Shown: piece after piece, positions 32,666 through 40,616 of the stretch
Layout of the letters: each line of letters starts with the position of its first letter
Position numbering within the stretch: the first letter of the stretch is position 1
Made by a program: the position numbers and the translations under genes
Assembly: GCA_034435035.1 (NCBI GenBank)
Contig: DAOTXW010000023.1
Location: 155,661-219,660, forward strand
Origin: JAHEME01 sp034435035
GTDB lineage: Bacteria > Chloroflexota > Anaerolineae > Aggregatilineales > UBA3940
Direction of reading: 5' to 3'
Length of the DNA stretch: 64,000 nt
The notes under the pieces: model-generated
Seen by the model: the letters and a program-made list of their open reading frames with translations, nothing else
Told to the model about the DNA's origin: nothing
The model's database searches: none

Positions 32666-34291
32666 TTACCAGCTGCGGATCGTCTCAGCCGCCTGCTCGC
32701 GCGGCACTGTCCGCTGCTCGCTCTGGCTGACCGCCCCGGCCAGCCGCCGGATTGTCACGGTGCCGGTCGCCACCTCATCCGGGCCGACGATGGCCACATA
32801 GGGGATCCCTCTGCCGGAAGCATACCCGATCTGCTCACCCAGCCGGTCGCCCTGTCCGAGATACAGGGTCGTGTTGATCCCGCCGGCCCGCAGCAATGAT
32901 GCCAGTGCCAGCGACTCCGCCGTCAGTTCCGCGTCAAACACGGTCACCAGCACCTGAGCCGTCGAGGAGCGAATCTCTGTCGGGAACATATCCAGCTCGT
33001 CCATCGCATCGATGATACGCTCAATCCCGAAGCTGATCCCTGTTGCCGGGTAGCTGGTATCCATGAACATCCCGATCAGGTTGTCGTAGCGCCCACCCCC
33101 CGTGATACTGGGCATCGCCCTGGGCTTTTCAATCGTCGTCTCGAATATGGGGCCGGTGTAGTATTCCAGGCCGCGCACCATGGCGAAATTGAGCTGGTAC
33201 ACTGTTTCCGGCACGCCCAGCGCATCCAGATAGCCAAACAGTTCGCGCAGCTCGCCGATCCCCTCCAGCGCGCGCGGTGAGGCCGCCAGATGCCTTTCAA
33301 GATCCGCCAGCACCGCAAGCGGGCGGCCGTGCACCTGGAGAAGGTCCAGCAGCCGATCAACTACAGCCTCCGGGATGATCGCGATGGCGCCGCCATAATA
33401 GGCACGGAGCGCCGGGGCCAGCCGGTTGACGATCTGGAGCGTCTCCGCCTGGAGTTCGCCGGGGGGTATCTGGCGGGCTGAGGCGTCGAGTGCCAGATTG
33501 GCCAGAAGCCCCGCGACGCTAGCGGCCATCGCGCCGGGCAGCCCTCCGCCGCCCTCATCTACCGACCTTGACAGATAGGGGCCAACATCAGCAGGAGCCA
33601 GCTTTCCCTGTATTACCAGCCGTGCGGCCCGCTGCAGGGGCTCGCGTGGCTCGCGCGGGATGCCCACCATCAGCAGCTCCTGGCGAACGCCATCCAGCCC
33701 GATTTTGTCCAGCTTGTCGATGGATCGATACAGGCCCGCCTGCAAGCTCTCCGGCACGCCAGCATACTCACCGATCCCATCCAGCACCTTGCGATTGTTG
33801 ATCGCAATGGTGAATTCCTGAAAGCCGAGCCGGGTCAGCACCTCATCGATCAGGGTAACGATCTCCGCATCAGCCAGCATGCTGTTCGTGCCCACAATAT
33901 CCGCGTCGCACTGGTAAAACTCGCGGTAGCGCCCCTTCTGCGGACGGTCGGCACGCCAGACCGGCGCGATCTGATAGCGCTTGAAGGGGCGTGGCAGGTC
34001 CGTATACATCGCCACCACCCGGCACAGGGGCACTGACAGATCGTAGCGCAGCGACAGGTCTCCTCCCATTTCCTCGCCATACCATGCCTTGTAAATCAGG
34101 CGCTCAGCATCTTCACCGTATTTGCCGGCCAGCGTATCGGTGAGTTCAATGGCGGGGGTCTGCAGGGGTTCGAATCCGAAGCGTTCAAACACACCACGGA
34201 CCACATCCAGCACATACTGACGTTTCAGCATCTGATCGGGCAGGATATCGCGCATCCCGGCGGGCAAACGCGGCGGGGCTTTGTCAGGCAT
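32666..34291 (-). CDS. hisS: Histidyl-tRNA synthetase
   Basis: Class II aminoacyl-tRNA synthetase, 541 aa. Motif 1 lies around GFEPLQTPAIE, motif 2 is RYQIAPVWRADRPQKGRYREFYQCDADIVG, and histidine-binding segments include GLEYYTGPIFETTI. Motif 3 is GISFGIERI. The C-terminal anticodon domain ends TVPREQAAETIRSW. It is about 100 residues longer than the common 420-residue form; the extra sequence lies mid-protein, near 230-320. AAGGAG near 34303-34308 supports the start. It is convergent with the ammonia-lyase gene (21-base gap) and 2.4 kb from tRNA-His. Confidence 0.95.
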   Translation of the reverse strand: MPDKAPPRLPAGMRDILPDQMLKRQYVLDVVRGVFERFGFEPLQTPAIELTDTLAGKYGEDAERLIYKAWYGEEMGGDLSLRYDLSVPLCRVVAMYTDLPRPFKRYQIAPVWRADRPQKGRYREFYQCDADIVGTNSMLADAEIVTLIDEVLTRLGFQEFTIAINNRKVLDGIGEYAGVPESLQAGLYRSIDKLDKIGLDGVRQELLMVGIPREPREPLQRAARLVIQGKLAPADVGPYLSRSVDEGGGGLPGAMAASVAGLLANLALDASARQIPPGELQAETLQIVNRLAPALRAYYGGAIAIIPEAVVDRLLDLLQVHGRPLAVLADLERHLAASPRALEGIGELRELFGYLDALGVPETVYQLNFAMVRGLEYYTGPIFETTIEKPRAMPSITGGGRYDNLIGMFMDTSYPATGISFGIERIIDAMDELDMFPTEIRSSTAQVLVTVFDAELTAESLALASLLRAGGINTTLYLGQGDRLGEQIGYASGRGIPYVAIVGPDEVATGTVTIRRLAGAVSQSEQRTVPREQAAETIRSW

Positions 34292-34353
34292 GATCCAGAC
34301 TTCTCCTTACGACGGTATCACAGGATTGAGGCTCCGGCGCCGGGATAATAAAG

Positions 34354-34379
34354 AGCGTGGGGCACCCTGCCTCCACGCT
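34354..34379 (-). terminator. Terminator-like hairpin in the presumed hisS leader
   Basis: On the minus strand AGCGTGG pairs with CCACGCT, with GGCA/TGCC inside (one bulged base), then CTTTATTAT. It resembles a factor-independent terminator placed about 62 bases before the hisS ATG, as in leader attenuation. The T tract is imperfect. Confidence 0.45.
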
Positions 34380-34511
34380 TCCACAGGCCAGGCACGACGG
34401 CTATCACCACCGCCCCGGCAGGGCTTCAGTCTGTGTCGCGCGGCCTGCGCACGGCCGGGGTCGCCGCAAACCAGCCGGGACGATCCACTCAGCGCCTACC
34501 CTACGGATTCT

Positions 34512-34517
34512 ATTGTA
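34512..34517 (-). promoter_or_regulatory. -10 element upstream of hisS
   Basis: TACAAT on the minus strand, the same hexamer used by three mapped-by-consensus sites in this window (two of them tRNA promoters on this strand). No good -35. It would give a leader near 210 bases. Confidence 0.35.
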
Positions 34518-34640
34518 GCGCATTCCTGCCCAACCGTGCAGGGTGCTCCCCGGCGCTTCGGTACTTGCCCGAACCCATCAAACATGTTACCGTGAAGGTG
34601 TCCGGCTGAACTCGGCTTCCTGCTGCAAGGAGGGATGCTC

Positions 34641-35606
34641 GTGAAGGGCGCTAACCGCCTTTATGTTTTGCTTGTCACGATCACGGCGGCCCTTGCGATG
34701 GCAGCGCTGGCCTGCAATGCCCCGCTGCGCCCCCGGGATGCGACAGAGACACCCGGGCCGTTAGGTTTTCTCACGCTCACCGCTGCTGCCAATCTGCTCA
34801 CGCCGGCTTACACTGAGACGCCAGATACCGGGCAGGCGACCGCCACCCTGCCGCCCGGTGTCACGCCATCCCCTACGATCTGTACCTACAGCGCGAGCTT
34901 CGTCACAGATGTCACCATCCCGGATGGCAGCCAGCTGGCGCCCGGCGTGGCCTTTGACAAAACCTGGCGCCTCCGCAACAACGGGTGCCTGCCGTGGCCG
35001 GCCGGCACCCAGCTGGTCTTCTTCAGCGGCGAACAGATGGGCGGCCCAGCTTCCACCGCGGTCCCGCCCACCGGTCTCGACGGCGTGGTCGATGTAAGCG
35101 TCAGACTCACTGCGCCCACAGCTGCCGGGGAATATGTCGGCTGGTGGCAGCTCAATGCCCCCGGCGCGGGCAACTTCGGGCCGCATGTATTCGTGGATAT
35201 TGTGGTGATGCCGGTGACCACCACGCCCACGCCGACAGCTACCACCGCAGTGACTCCCAGCGCGACGCCCACCTACCAGCCCTTCCTCGGCGTGTGGCTG
35301 AACCAGGATCAGAACACCACCAATATCACCCGTGTGGAGATCCGGGCACTGGAGGGAGCGCTGCTGGTTCACATGTGGACCAAGTGTGTGCCAGCAGACT
35401 GCGACCGCGGCGAGACGTCCACGCCCACCGCCGATGCCGGTGATGGTGTGCTCTACCTGAGCTGGGTGGAGGATGAGTTCACCGAGACCCAGCAGCTCAG
35501 CATCCTGCTGGACCGCCGCCTGCAGATCAACGGGCAGGTAAACTATGTCGATATCAGCCGGGCAGATCTCTCGTATACTCACTATTTTGTAAAATCAGGG
35601 GACTGA
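34641..35606 (+). CDS. Lipoprotein with an NBR1-Ig-like domain
   Basis: About 321 residues. GTG 34641 is preferred because AAGGAGG ends seven bases upstream; ATG 34635 is too close to it. A signal peptide ends in the lipobox MAALAC-N. After a Thr/Pro linker, residues about 80-190 form an NBR1-Ig-like (Trp-rich) domain: CTYSASFVTDVTIPDGSQLAPGVAFDKTWRLRNNGCLPWP...GEYVGWWQLNAPG. A second Thr-rich linker precedes a C-terminal beta domain (QPFLGVWLNQDQNTTNITRVEI...). Domains of this type are common on Chloroflexota surface proteins; the ligand is unknown. Confidence 0.84.
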   Translation: MKGANRLYVLLVTITAALAMAALACNAPLRPRDATETPGPLGFLTLTAAANLLTPAYTETPDTGQATATLPPGVTPSPTICTYSASFVTDVTIPDGSQLAPGVAFDKTWRLRNNGCLPWPAGTQLVFFSGEQMGGPASTAVPPTGLDGVVDVSVRLTAPTAAGEYVGWWQLNAPGAGNFGPHVFVDIVVMPVTTTPTPTATTAVTPSATPTYQPFLGVWLNQDQNTTNITRVEIRALEGALLVHMWTKCVPADCDRGETSTPTADAGDGVLYLSWVEDEFTETQQLSILLDRRLQINGQVNYVDISRADLSYTHYFVKSGD

Positions 35607-35710
35607 TCTCCCGCTGCACCTAGCCGCGCCCGGCGTCGAGTGTCGGGCAGATTGCCATGATCCCTGCGCCGCCGGCGATTGACCGGCCTGCGCCCGCTAC
35701 GGACGGGAGT

Positions 35711-36850
35711 ATGATCCCCTTCACCCTGCCGCTGGTAGACGAAGACGATATTGCCGCTGTGGTGCAGGCTATGCGGAGCCGCCACCTGGTCGGGGATGGC
35801 CCCATCAGCCGCCGTGTCGAAGCGATGATGGAGCGCCAGTTCGGCGTGGCGCATGCACTGCTCACCCCTTCGTGCAGCCATGCGCTGGAGCTGGCCATGC
35901 TGGTCCTGGGCATCGGCCCCGGCGACGAGGTCATTGTCCCAAGCTTCAGCTTCGTTTCCGCGGCCAACTGCGTGGTGCTGAGAGGGGCCACACCTGTTTT
36001 TGCCGATATCCTGCCGGATACTCTCAACCTGAATCCTGACGATGTCGAACGACGAATCACAGCCCACACACGGGCCATTATCCCCGTCCACTACGCTGGC
36101 GTGAGCTGTGAGATGGATGCCCTGGCCAGCCTGTGCCGCCGGCATGGTCTATCGATCGTCGAGGATGCAGCCCAGGGAGTTGGCGCGACCTACCAGGGCC
36201 GCTATCTGGGGACTATCGGCGATATCGGCTGCTACAGCTTTCACGCCACCAAGAATATCACCTGCGGGGAAGGCGGCGCCTTTCTGACCAACAGCGAGGA
36301 GCTGGCGCGGCAGGCCGAAATCATCCGGGAAAAGGGCACCGATCGTTCGGCCTTCCTGAGGGGAGAAGTGGATAAATACTCCTGGCGTGCGGCCGGCAGC
36401 AGCTATCTGCTGTCCGATCTGCAGGCCGCCATGCTGGAAACCCAGCTTGCCAGGCTCGACAGCATCACAGCGCAGCGCGGCGCCATCTGCGAGCGCTACC
36501 GGCAGGGGCTCGCATCCCTGGAAGCCGAGGGGTTGATCACACTGCCCGGCGTGCCCCCCGGCTGCAGCACCAACTATCACCTGTTCTTCTTCTTCGCGCG
36601 GAGCACCGCTGAACGGGATCGCATCCTGACCGCACTGCGCGAGGATGGGATCGGGGCGACTTTCCACTTCGTCCCTCTGCATACCTCGCCCTATGGACGC
36701 AACTACGGGCAGGCAGATGCCCGGCTACCTGTCACCGAAGCGCTCAGCGACCGGCTGATCCGCCTGCCGCTCTACAACGAACTCTCCCCGGCGGAAGCCG
36801 ATCGCGTGGTGGCAGCCACCATCCGGGCGGTGCGCGCCGCGGCACGATAA
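35711..36850 (+). CDS. wecE: DegT-family sugar aminotransferase, WecE/RffA-like
   Basis: PLP-dependent aminotransferase, 379 residues from ATG 35711, which gives the WecE-like N-terminus MIPFTLPLVDEDDI; ATG 35657 would add 18 Pro/Ala-rich residues. PLP Lys181 is in SFHATKNITCGEGGA, and VEDAAQGVGATYQGRYLGTIGDIGC, LTPSCSHALELAMLVLGIGPGDEVIVPSFSFVS and REKGTDRSAFLRGEVDKYSWR match dTDP-4-dehydro-6-deoxy-glucose transaminases closely. It should convert a dTDP-4-keto-6-deoxyhexose to its 4-amino form for surface glycans. No other dTDP-sugar genes are adjacent. Confidence 0.9.
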   Translation: MIPFTLPLVDEDDIAAVVQAMRSRHLVGDGPISRRVEAMMERQFGVAHALLTPSCSHALELAMLVLGIGPGDEVIVPSFSFVSAANCVVLRGATPVFADILPDTLNLNPDDVERRITAHTRAIIPVHYAGVSCEMDALASLCRRHGLSIVEDAAQGVGATYQGRYLGTIGDIGCYSFHATKNITCGEGGAFLTNSEELARQAEIIREKGTDRSAFLRGEVDKYSWRAAGSSYLLSDLQAAMLETQLARLDSITAQRGAICERYRQGLASLEAEGLITLPGVPPGCSTNYHLFFFFARSTAERDRILTALREDGIGATFHFVPLHTSPYGRNYGQADARLPVTEALSDRLIRLPLYNELSPAEADRVVAATIRAVRAAAR

Positions 36851-36881
36851 AAAGGGCCACCCGTTCTGTGGGTAGCCCTTT
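36849..36881. terminator. Bidirectional terminator between wecE and tRNA-Gln
   Basis: AAAGGGC-c-ACCC (36851-36862) pairs with GGGT-a-GCCCTTT (36870-36881). Five A residues at 36849-36853 provide a T tract for the minus strand, and TTT closes the plus side. It overlaps the last bases of the wecE stop codon. Confidence 0.8.
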
Positions 36882-36886
36882 GCCAG

Positions 36887-36958
36887 CTGGGGGACAGGGA
36901 TTCGAACCCCGACTGATGGATCCAGAGTCCACTGTTCTGCCGATTAAACTATCCCCCA
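36887..36958 (-). tRNA. tRNA-Gln(CTG)
   Basis: A 72-base tRNA. The acceptor TGGGGGA pairs with TCCCCCA and the discriminator is G, the U1-A72 start typical of bacterial tRNA-Gln. The anticodon stem GTGGA/TCCAT encloses loop CTCTGGA, anticodon CTG. GGTTCGAATCC forms the T loop. CCA is not encoded. Confidence 0.95.
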
Positions 36959-36970
36959 CTGCTGAGGAAC

Positions 36971-36999
36971 ATTGTAACGCATGCCTCCTGCCCTCGCAA
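36971..36999 (-). promoter_or_regulatory. Promoter of tRNA-Gln
   Basis: Minus strand: TTGCGA (36994-36999), 17-base spacer, TACAAT (36971-36976), with the tRNA 5' end 13 bases beyond the -10. Confidence 0.72.
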
Positions 37000-37091
37000 T
37001 GCCCTGGGCTCCCCGGCCACGCATGAAACGCGTCGGCCAGCAGCGGGGATTCCATCGATCTGGCTGATTACCCTCCGCCGGGCATGTGGGC

Positions 37092-37097
37092 TATAAT
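37092..37097 (+). promoter_or_regulatory. -10 element immediately upstream of the FHA operon
   Basis: TATAAT ends ten bases before ATG 37108. A start seven bases past it would leave an mRNA leader of only about three bases, a near-leaderless arrangement. No -35 of quality is seen. Confidence 0.45.
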
Positions 37098-37107
37098 GCG
37101 AACTCAA

Positions 37108-37890
37108 ATGCCCGATCATCTTGCGCGTTTTGAAGATCGTATCCAACGCCTCATCGAGGGAGGGCTGGCGCGGCTGTTTGCAGGGGAGCTGCATCCCCGC
37201 GAAGTCGCTGCCCGGCTGGCCCGTGCGATGGAAGATCACGCGTATACCGACGCGGATGGCAGCCTGGCAGCGCCTGCGATCTACCTGATCCGGCTGAACC
37301 CGGAGGCTCACCGCGCCATCCTGGAAGCGTCCCCCTCACTGGCCGACTCGCTGGCGCAGGAGCTGGTGGAACTGGCACAGCTCAGCGGACTGAGCCTGGC
37401 CCGCTTCCCGGAAGTTCGGCTGCTGGCTGATCCGACCATCGAACCCCACCACGTTCACATCACGGCCCGGGCCCACCGGGACGGCCTGGACACCACCGAA
37501 GCGCTTGCCATGCCGGGCGCCGCCACCCCGGAACAGCCGACCCGTGCCACCCTGATCGTCAACGCCCAGCAGCACATCGCGCTGGACCGCCCGCTGCTCA
37601 ACATTGGACGGCACCGGGACAACCATCTGATCCTGGAGGACCCACGGGTGTCGCGCCATCATGCTCAGATCCGGTTGCGTTTTGGCCGCCATGTCCTGTT
37701 CGACATTGGTTCGCCCGGCCGCACTCTGGTCAATGGCCGCCCCGTCCGGGAGGCAGTATTACAGTCAGGAGATGTGATCACACTGTCTGGAGTCAGCCTG
37801 ATCTACGTCGAGGATGCCGCACCCGCCGCGCTCGCGGGTGATCCGGACAACGAGAGTACCGAGACTGTTTCATCTGCCGACGCCCCCTAA
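37108..37890 (+). CDS. FhaA-like protein: DUF3662 plus FHA domain
   Basis: A 260-residue protein from ATG 37108 (upstream in-frame ATGs at 37084 and 37096 overlap a TATAAT). The N-terminal DUF3662 domain (about 1-115; FEDRIQRLIEGGLARLFAGELHPREVAARLARAMEDH) is the same as in actinobacterial FhaA. A short linker precedes a C-terminal FHA domain (about 155-245): LNIGRHRDNHLILEDPRVSRHHAQIRL...LVNGRPV, with the phosphothreonine-binding Arg, Ser and Asn positions kept. FHA domains bind phosphothreonine targets of Ser/Thr kinases. It heads the gene group 37108-42007. No kinase gene lies in the group. Confidence 0.9.
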   Translation: MPDHLARFEDRIQRLIEGGLARLFAGELHPREVAARLARAMEDHAYTDADGSLAAPAIYLIRLNPEAHRAILEASPSLADSLAQELVELAQLSGLSLARFPEVRLLADPTIEPHHVHITARAHRDGLDTTEALAMPGAATPEQPTRATLIVNAQQHIALDRPLLNIGRHRDNHLILEDPRVSRHHAQIRLRFGRHVLFDIGSPGRTLVNGRPVREAVLQSGDVITLSGVSLIYVEDAAPAALAGDPDNESTETVSSADAP

Positions 37891-37905
37891 CCGGGCTGGA
37901 GCCGT

Positions 37906-38343
37906 ATGCCGCTGGATATCGCTCTGCTGGTGCTGCGCGTGCTCATCGCGCTGTCCCTGTACGTCTTTCTGGGTTTGCTGATGCGCGCCATCTGGCAGGA
38001 TCTGCAGTTTGGCAGCCAGCAGGCACTGGAGGCACAGCGCCCGGCCGGGCGTCTGGTGGTCATCGAGTCGGATGAGGCGGTCGTCGAACCGGGGCACGAG
38101 TATCTGCTTCAGGAGGTCACGACCATCGGCCGTGGGCCCGGCAACAGCATCATCCTGCCGGACAGCTCAATCAGCGTTGAGCATGCGCGGATCGGGCGGC
38201 GGCTGGGGCAGTGGTGGCTGGAGGATCGCAACAGCCGCAATGGAACCTTCCTTAACGAAATCCCCGCCAGCGAACCCGTGGTTCTGACGGATGGTGACGA
38301 AATCCGCATCGGCCGAATTCGGCTTCGCCTGCACCTGGAATAG
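37906..38343 (+). CDS. FhaB-like membrane-anchored FHA protein
   Basis: A 145-residue protein. An N-terminal membrane helix (IALLVLRVLIALSLYVFLGLLM) is followed by a short linker and one FHA domain (about 65-145): TTIGRGPGNSIILPDSSISVEHARIGRRLGQWWLEDRNSRNGTFLN, with intact Arg, Ser and Asn at the phosphopeptide-binding positions. Size and layout match FhaB of actinobacteria, which recruits phosphorylated envelope-growth proteins. It follows the FhaA-like gene by 15 bases. Confidence 0.9.
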   Translation: MPLDIALLVLRVLIALSLYVFLGLLMRAIWQDLQFGSQQALEAQRPAGRLVVIESDEAVVEPGHEYLLQEVTTIGRGPGNSIILPDSSISVEHARIGRRLGQWWLEDRNSRNGTFLNEIPASEPVVLTDGDEIRIGRIRLRLHLE

Positions 38344-38377
38344 CCCGCTCTGCTTTTGAGTTTGAAAGGAGGCCAGC

Positions 38378-39253
38378 GTGAATCAGGAGCCTGTCCGGAT
38401 TGCAGTGATTGGAGGGTCTGGTCTGTACAGTATGCCCCGGCTGACCGACATTGAGGAACGGGTGATCGACACGCCGTTCGGACCTCCTTCAGCCCCCCTT
38501 GTCATCGGGACGCTCAGCCAGCAGCGAGTTGCGTTTCTGGCCCGTCATGGGCGCGGGCATACTTATCTGCCGAGTGAGGTCCCCTACCGCGCCAACATCT
38601 ATGCCCTCAAGACGTTAGGCGTCGAGCGCGTGATCGCAGTCAGCGCCTGTGGGTCACTGCGCGAAGATTACGCGCCGGGCCATATCGTGGTGCCGGATCA
38701 ACTGTATGACAACACCAAGGATCAGCGCGGCCGCACCTTCTTCGGCGAGGGGATCGTCGCCCATATCGCCGTGGCCGAGCCGTTCTGCAACGATCTGAAC
38801 GCCCTGGTGGCCGAGAGCGTCCACCGGGCCGGTGGCATCGTACACCCCACCGGAACCTTCATCACTGTCGAAGGGCCGCGCTTCAGCACCAAAGCCGAGA
38901 GCAACATTTTTCGTTCGTGGGGCATGTCGATTGTCGGCATGACCACCTCGCCGGAGGCTTATCTGGCACGGGAAGCCGAGATGTGCTACTCGGTGATGGC
39001 ACATGTCACCGACTATGACGTATGGCATGAAAGCGAGGAGCCGGTGACAGTTGAGATGGTCATCAAGGTGCTGAGCGCGAACCTGCAGCTGGCTCAGGAG
39101 TCCATCGCAGACCTGGCCGATCAGATCGGGCGCCGCGAGCGGCGCTGCGCCTGCCAGCATGCGCTGGCCAACGCCCTCCTGACCGACCGCGCCCGCATCC
39201 CGCCTGATGCGATCACGCGCCTGGGCCCGATCGTGAGTAAGTATCTGGGATAG
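38378..39253 (+). CDS. mtnP: S-methyl-5'-thioadenosine phosphorylase
   Basis: Purine nucleoside phosphorylase family, 291 aa, GTG start with GAAAGGAGG nearby. It cleaves methylthioadenosine to adenine and methylthioribose 1-phosphate in methionine salvage. Motifs are IGGSGLYSM (phosphate loop), ARHGRGHTYLPSEVPYRANIYALK, TFITVEGPRFSTKAES, MTTSPEAYLAREAEMCYSVMAHVTDYDVW and EMVIKVL. The GPRFST and TDYD features point to MTAP rather than plain purine nucleoside phosphorylase. It sits between FhaB and RodA/FtsW genes, where related clusters in other bacteria carry phosphatase or division genes. Confidence 0.94.
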   Translation: MNQEPVRIAVIGGSGLYSMPRLTDIEERVIDTPFGPPSAPLVIGTLSQQRVAFLARHGRGHTYLPSEVPYRANIYALKTLGVERVIAVSACGSLREDYAPGHIVVPDQLYDNTKDQRGRTFFGEGIVAHIAVAEPFCNDLNALVAESVHRAGGIVHPTGTFITVEGPRFSTKAESNIFRSWGMSIVGMTTSPEAYLAREAEMCYSVMAHVTDYDVWHESEEPVTVEMVIKVLSANLQLAQESIADLADQIGRRERRCACQHALANALLTDRARIPPDAITRLGPIVSKYLG

Positions 39254-39257
39254 GCAG

Positions 39258-40616
39258 ATGACCCCGGACGCAGCCAGGAACCGCATCCCCGCAGCGGCCT
39301 TACATGGAGCCGCACAGGAGCGCCTCCTGCTGGCAGCAGCGCTCGTCTTCGTCGCGCTGAACCGGATCAGCCTGCTGCTGGTCAGGGACGAGCCTTTATC
39401 GGCGCTGTGGCCGCTCGGCGTGTGGATCGCCTGTGCCGCCGGGCTGCACGTAGCGCTGTGCATCTTGCTGCCGCAGCGCGATCCACTGATCCTGCCAGTC
39501 ACCATGCTGCTGGCCGGCTGGGGGCTGACGCTGGTTGCCCGGCTGGCGCCAGCCTTCGCAGCCCGTCAGGCCATCTGGCTGGCCATTGGTTCTATGGCCG
39601 CAGCGCTGGTGGCGAGCCTGCCCCCCGGGCTGCGCCTGCTGCAGCGCTACCGCTATTCCTGGCTGCTGGCAGGGCTGGCTCTGCTGGGAGCCACGCTGGT
39701 TTTCGGCGTCAACCCATCCGGGGACCCGCTGGCTCCGCGGCTGTGGCTGGGTCTGGGATCGGTGTACTTTCAGCCCTCAGAGATACTCAAGATCCTGCTC
39801 ATTGTCTTTGCCGCAAGCTACCTGGCCGACAAGCAGGAGATCCTGATCAGCACCCAGATCTCGGTCGGCCCGTGGAGGCTGCCGGCGCTGCCATATTTCG
39901 CCCCCATGCTGCTGATGTGGGGGTTCTGCATGCTGCTGCTGGTATGGCAGCGCGACCTGGGTGCGGCCTCGCTCTTCTTTCTGGTCTTTGTCGCGATGCT
40001 GTATGTCTCCACGGGCGAGATCAGCTACCCTGTGCTGGGGGCGATACTGCTGCTGGCTGCTGGCGCGTTCGGCTACCGGCTTTTCGGTGTCGTTCAGCAG
40101 CGGGTCGATATGTGGTGGAATCCCTGGATCGATCCTGACGATCGTTCATTCCAGATCGTCCAGTCGCTGCTGGCAATAGCCGCCGGCGGGGTCTTCGGCC
40201 AGGGCGTCGGTCAGGGAGCCCCCACCTACATCCCGGTGGTGCACTCCGACTTTGTCTTTGCCGCCATCGCCGAGGAATGGGGCATGATCGGAGCGCTGGG
40301 AGCCCTGGCCTGCCTGGCGATCCTGTCCCTGCGGGCGATCCGGATCGCCCTGCGCGGCCTCCGGCGGCCTTTTCGGGCGCTGCTGGCAACCGGCTGCGGG
40401 CTCCTGATCAGCCTGCAGTCGCTGCTGATCACCGCAGGCGTCCTCAAACTGGTGCCGCTCACCGGAGTCACGCTGCCACTGGTCAGTTACGGCGGCAGCT
40501 CGCTGCTGTCGAGTTTTGTCATGGTCGGCCTGCTGCTGCGCCTGTCCGATCCGGACACGCATTTCAAACTGAAGCTGCCGCACTGGCGAGGGCCGCAGGT
40601 GGATTTCCGGCCATGA
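39258..40616 (+). CDS. FtsW/RodA/SpoVE-family glycosyltransferase
   Basis: A 452-residue polytopic SEDS protein with about ten to twelve membrane helices. Signature regions are GSVYFQPSEILKILLIVFAASYLA, VWQRDLGAASLFFLVFVAMLY, GGVFGQGVGQGAPTYIPVVHSDFVFAAIAEEWG and PLTGVTLPLVSYGGSSLLSSFVMVGLLLRLS. The conserved Asp of the peptidoglycan glycosyltransferase site (VVHSDFVF) is present. It should polymerise lipid II glycan chains. It starts four bases after mtnP and overlaps the PBP-like gene by four bases, the classic SEDS-PBP pairing. I cannot separate RodA from FtsW by sequence alone. Confidence 0.93.
   Translation: MTPDAARNRIPAAALHGAAQERLLLAAALVFVALNRISLLLVRDEPLSALWPLGVWIACAAGLHVALCILLPQRDPLILPVTMLLAGWGLTLVARLAPAFAARQAIWLAIGSMAAALVASLPPGLRLLQRYRYSWLLAGLALLGATLVFGVNPSGDPLAPRLWLGLGSVYFQPSEILKILLIVFAASYLADKQEILISTQISVGPWRLPALPYFAPMLLMWGFCMLLLVWQRDLGAASLFFLVFVAMLYVSTGEISYPVLGAILLLAAGAFGYRLFGVVQQRVDMWWNPWIDPDDRSFQIVQSLLAIAAGGVFGQGVGQGAPTYIPVVHSDFVFAAIAEEWGMIGALGALACLAILSLRAIRIALRGLRRPFRALLATGCGLLISLQSLLITAGVLKLVPLTGVTLPLVSYGGSSLLSSFVMVGLLLRLSDPDTHFKLKLPHWRGPQVDFRP

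Larger units (their letters stand above)
34292..34640. other. Non-coding divergent region between hisS and the lipoprotein gene
   Basis: About 350 bases without a supportable gene. It holds the hisS ribosome-binding site, a terminator-like hairpin (34354-34379), a minus-strand TACAAT at 34512-34517 and, for the plus strand, TTGCCC (34565-34570) with TGTTACCGT 17 bases on, then AAGGAGG at 34627-34633. If the TACAAT is the hisS promoter, its leader would be about 210 bases, long enough for attenuation. I looked for a T-box consensus and did not find a convincing one. Confidence 0.5.

Noticed and set aside
34292..34420. A T-box riboswitch upstream of hisS
   Set aside because: The segment AGGGTGCCCCACGC departs from the T-box consensus at several positions and no TGGN bulge matching the tRNA-His acceptor end is evident; kept only as an unspecified attenuator.
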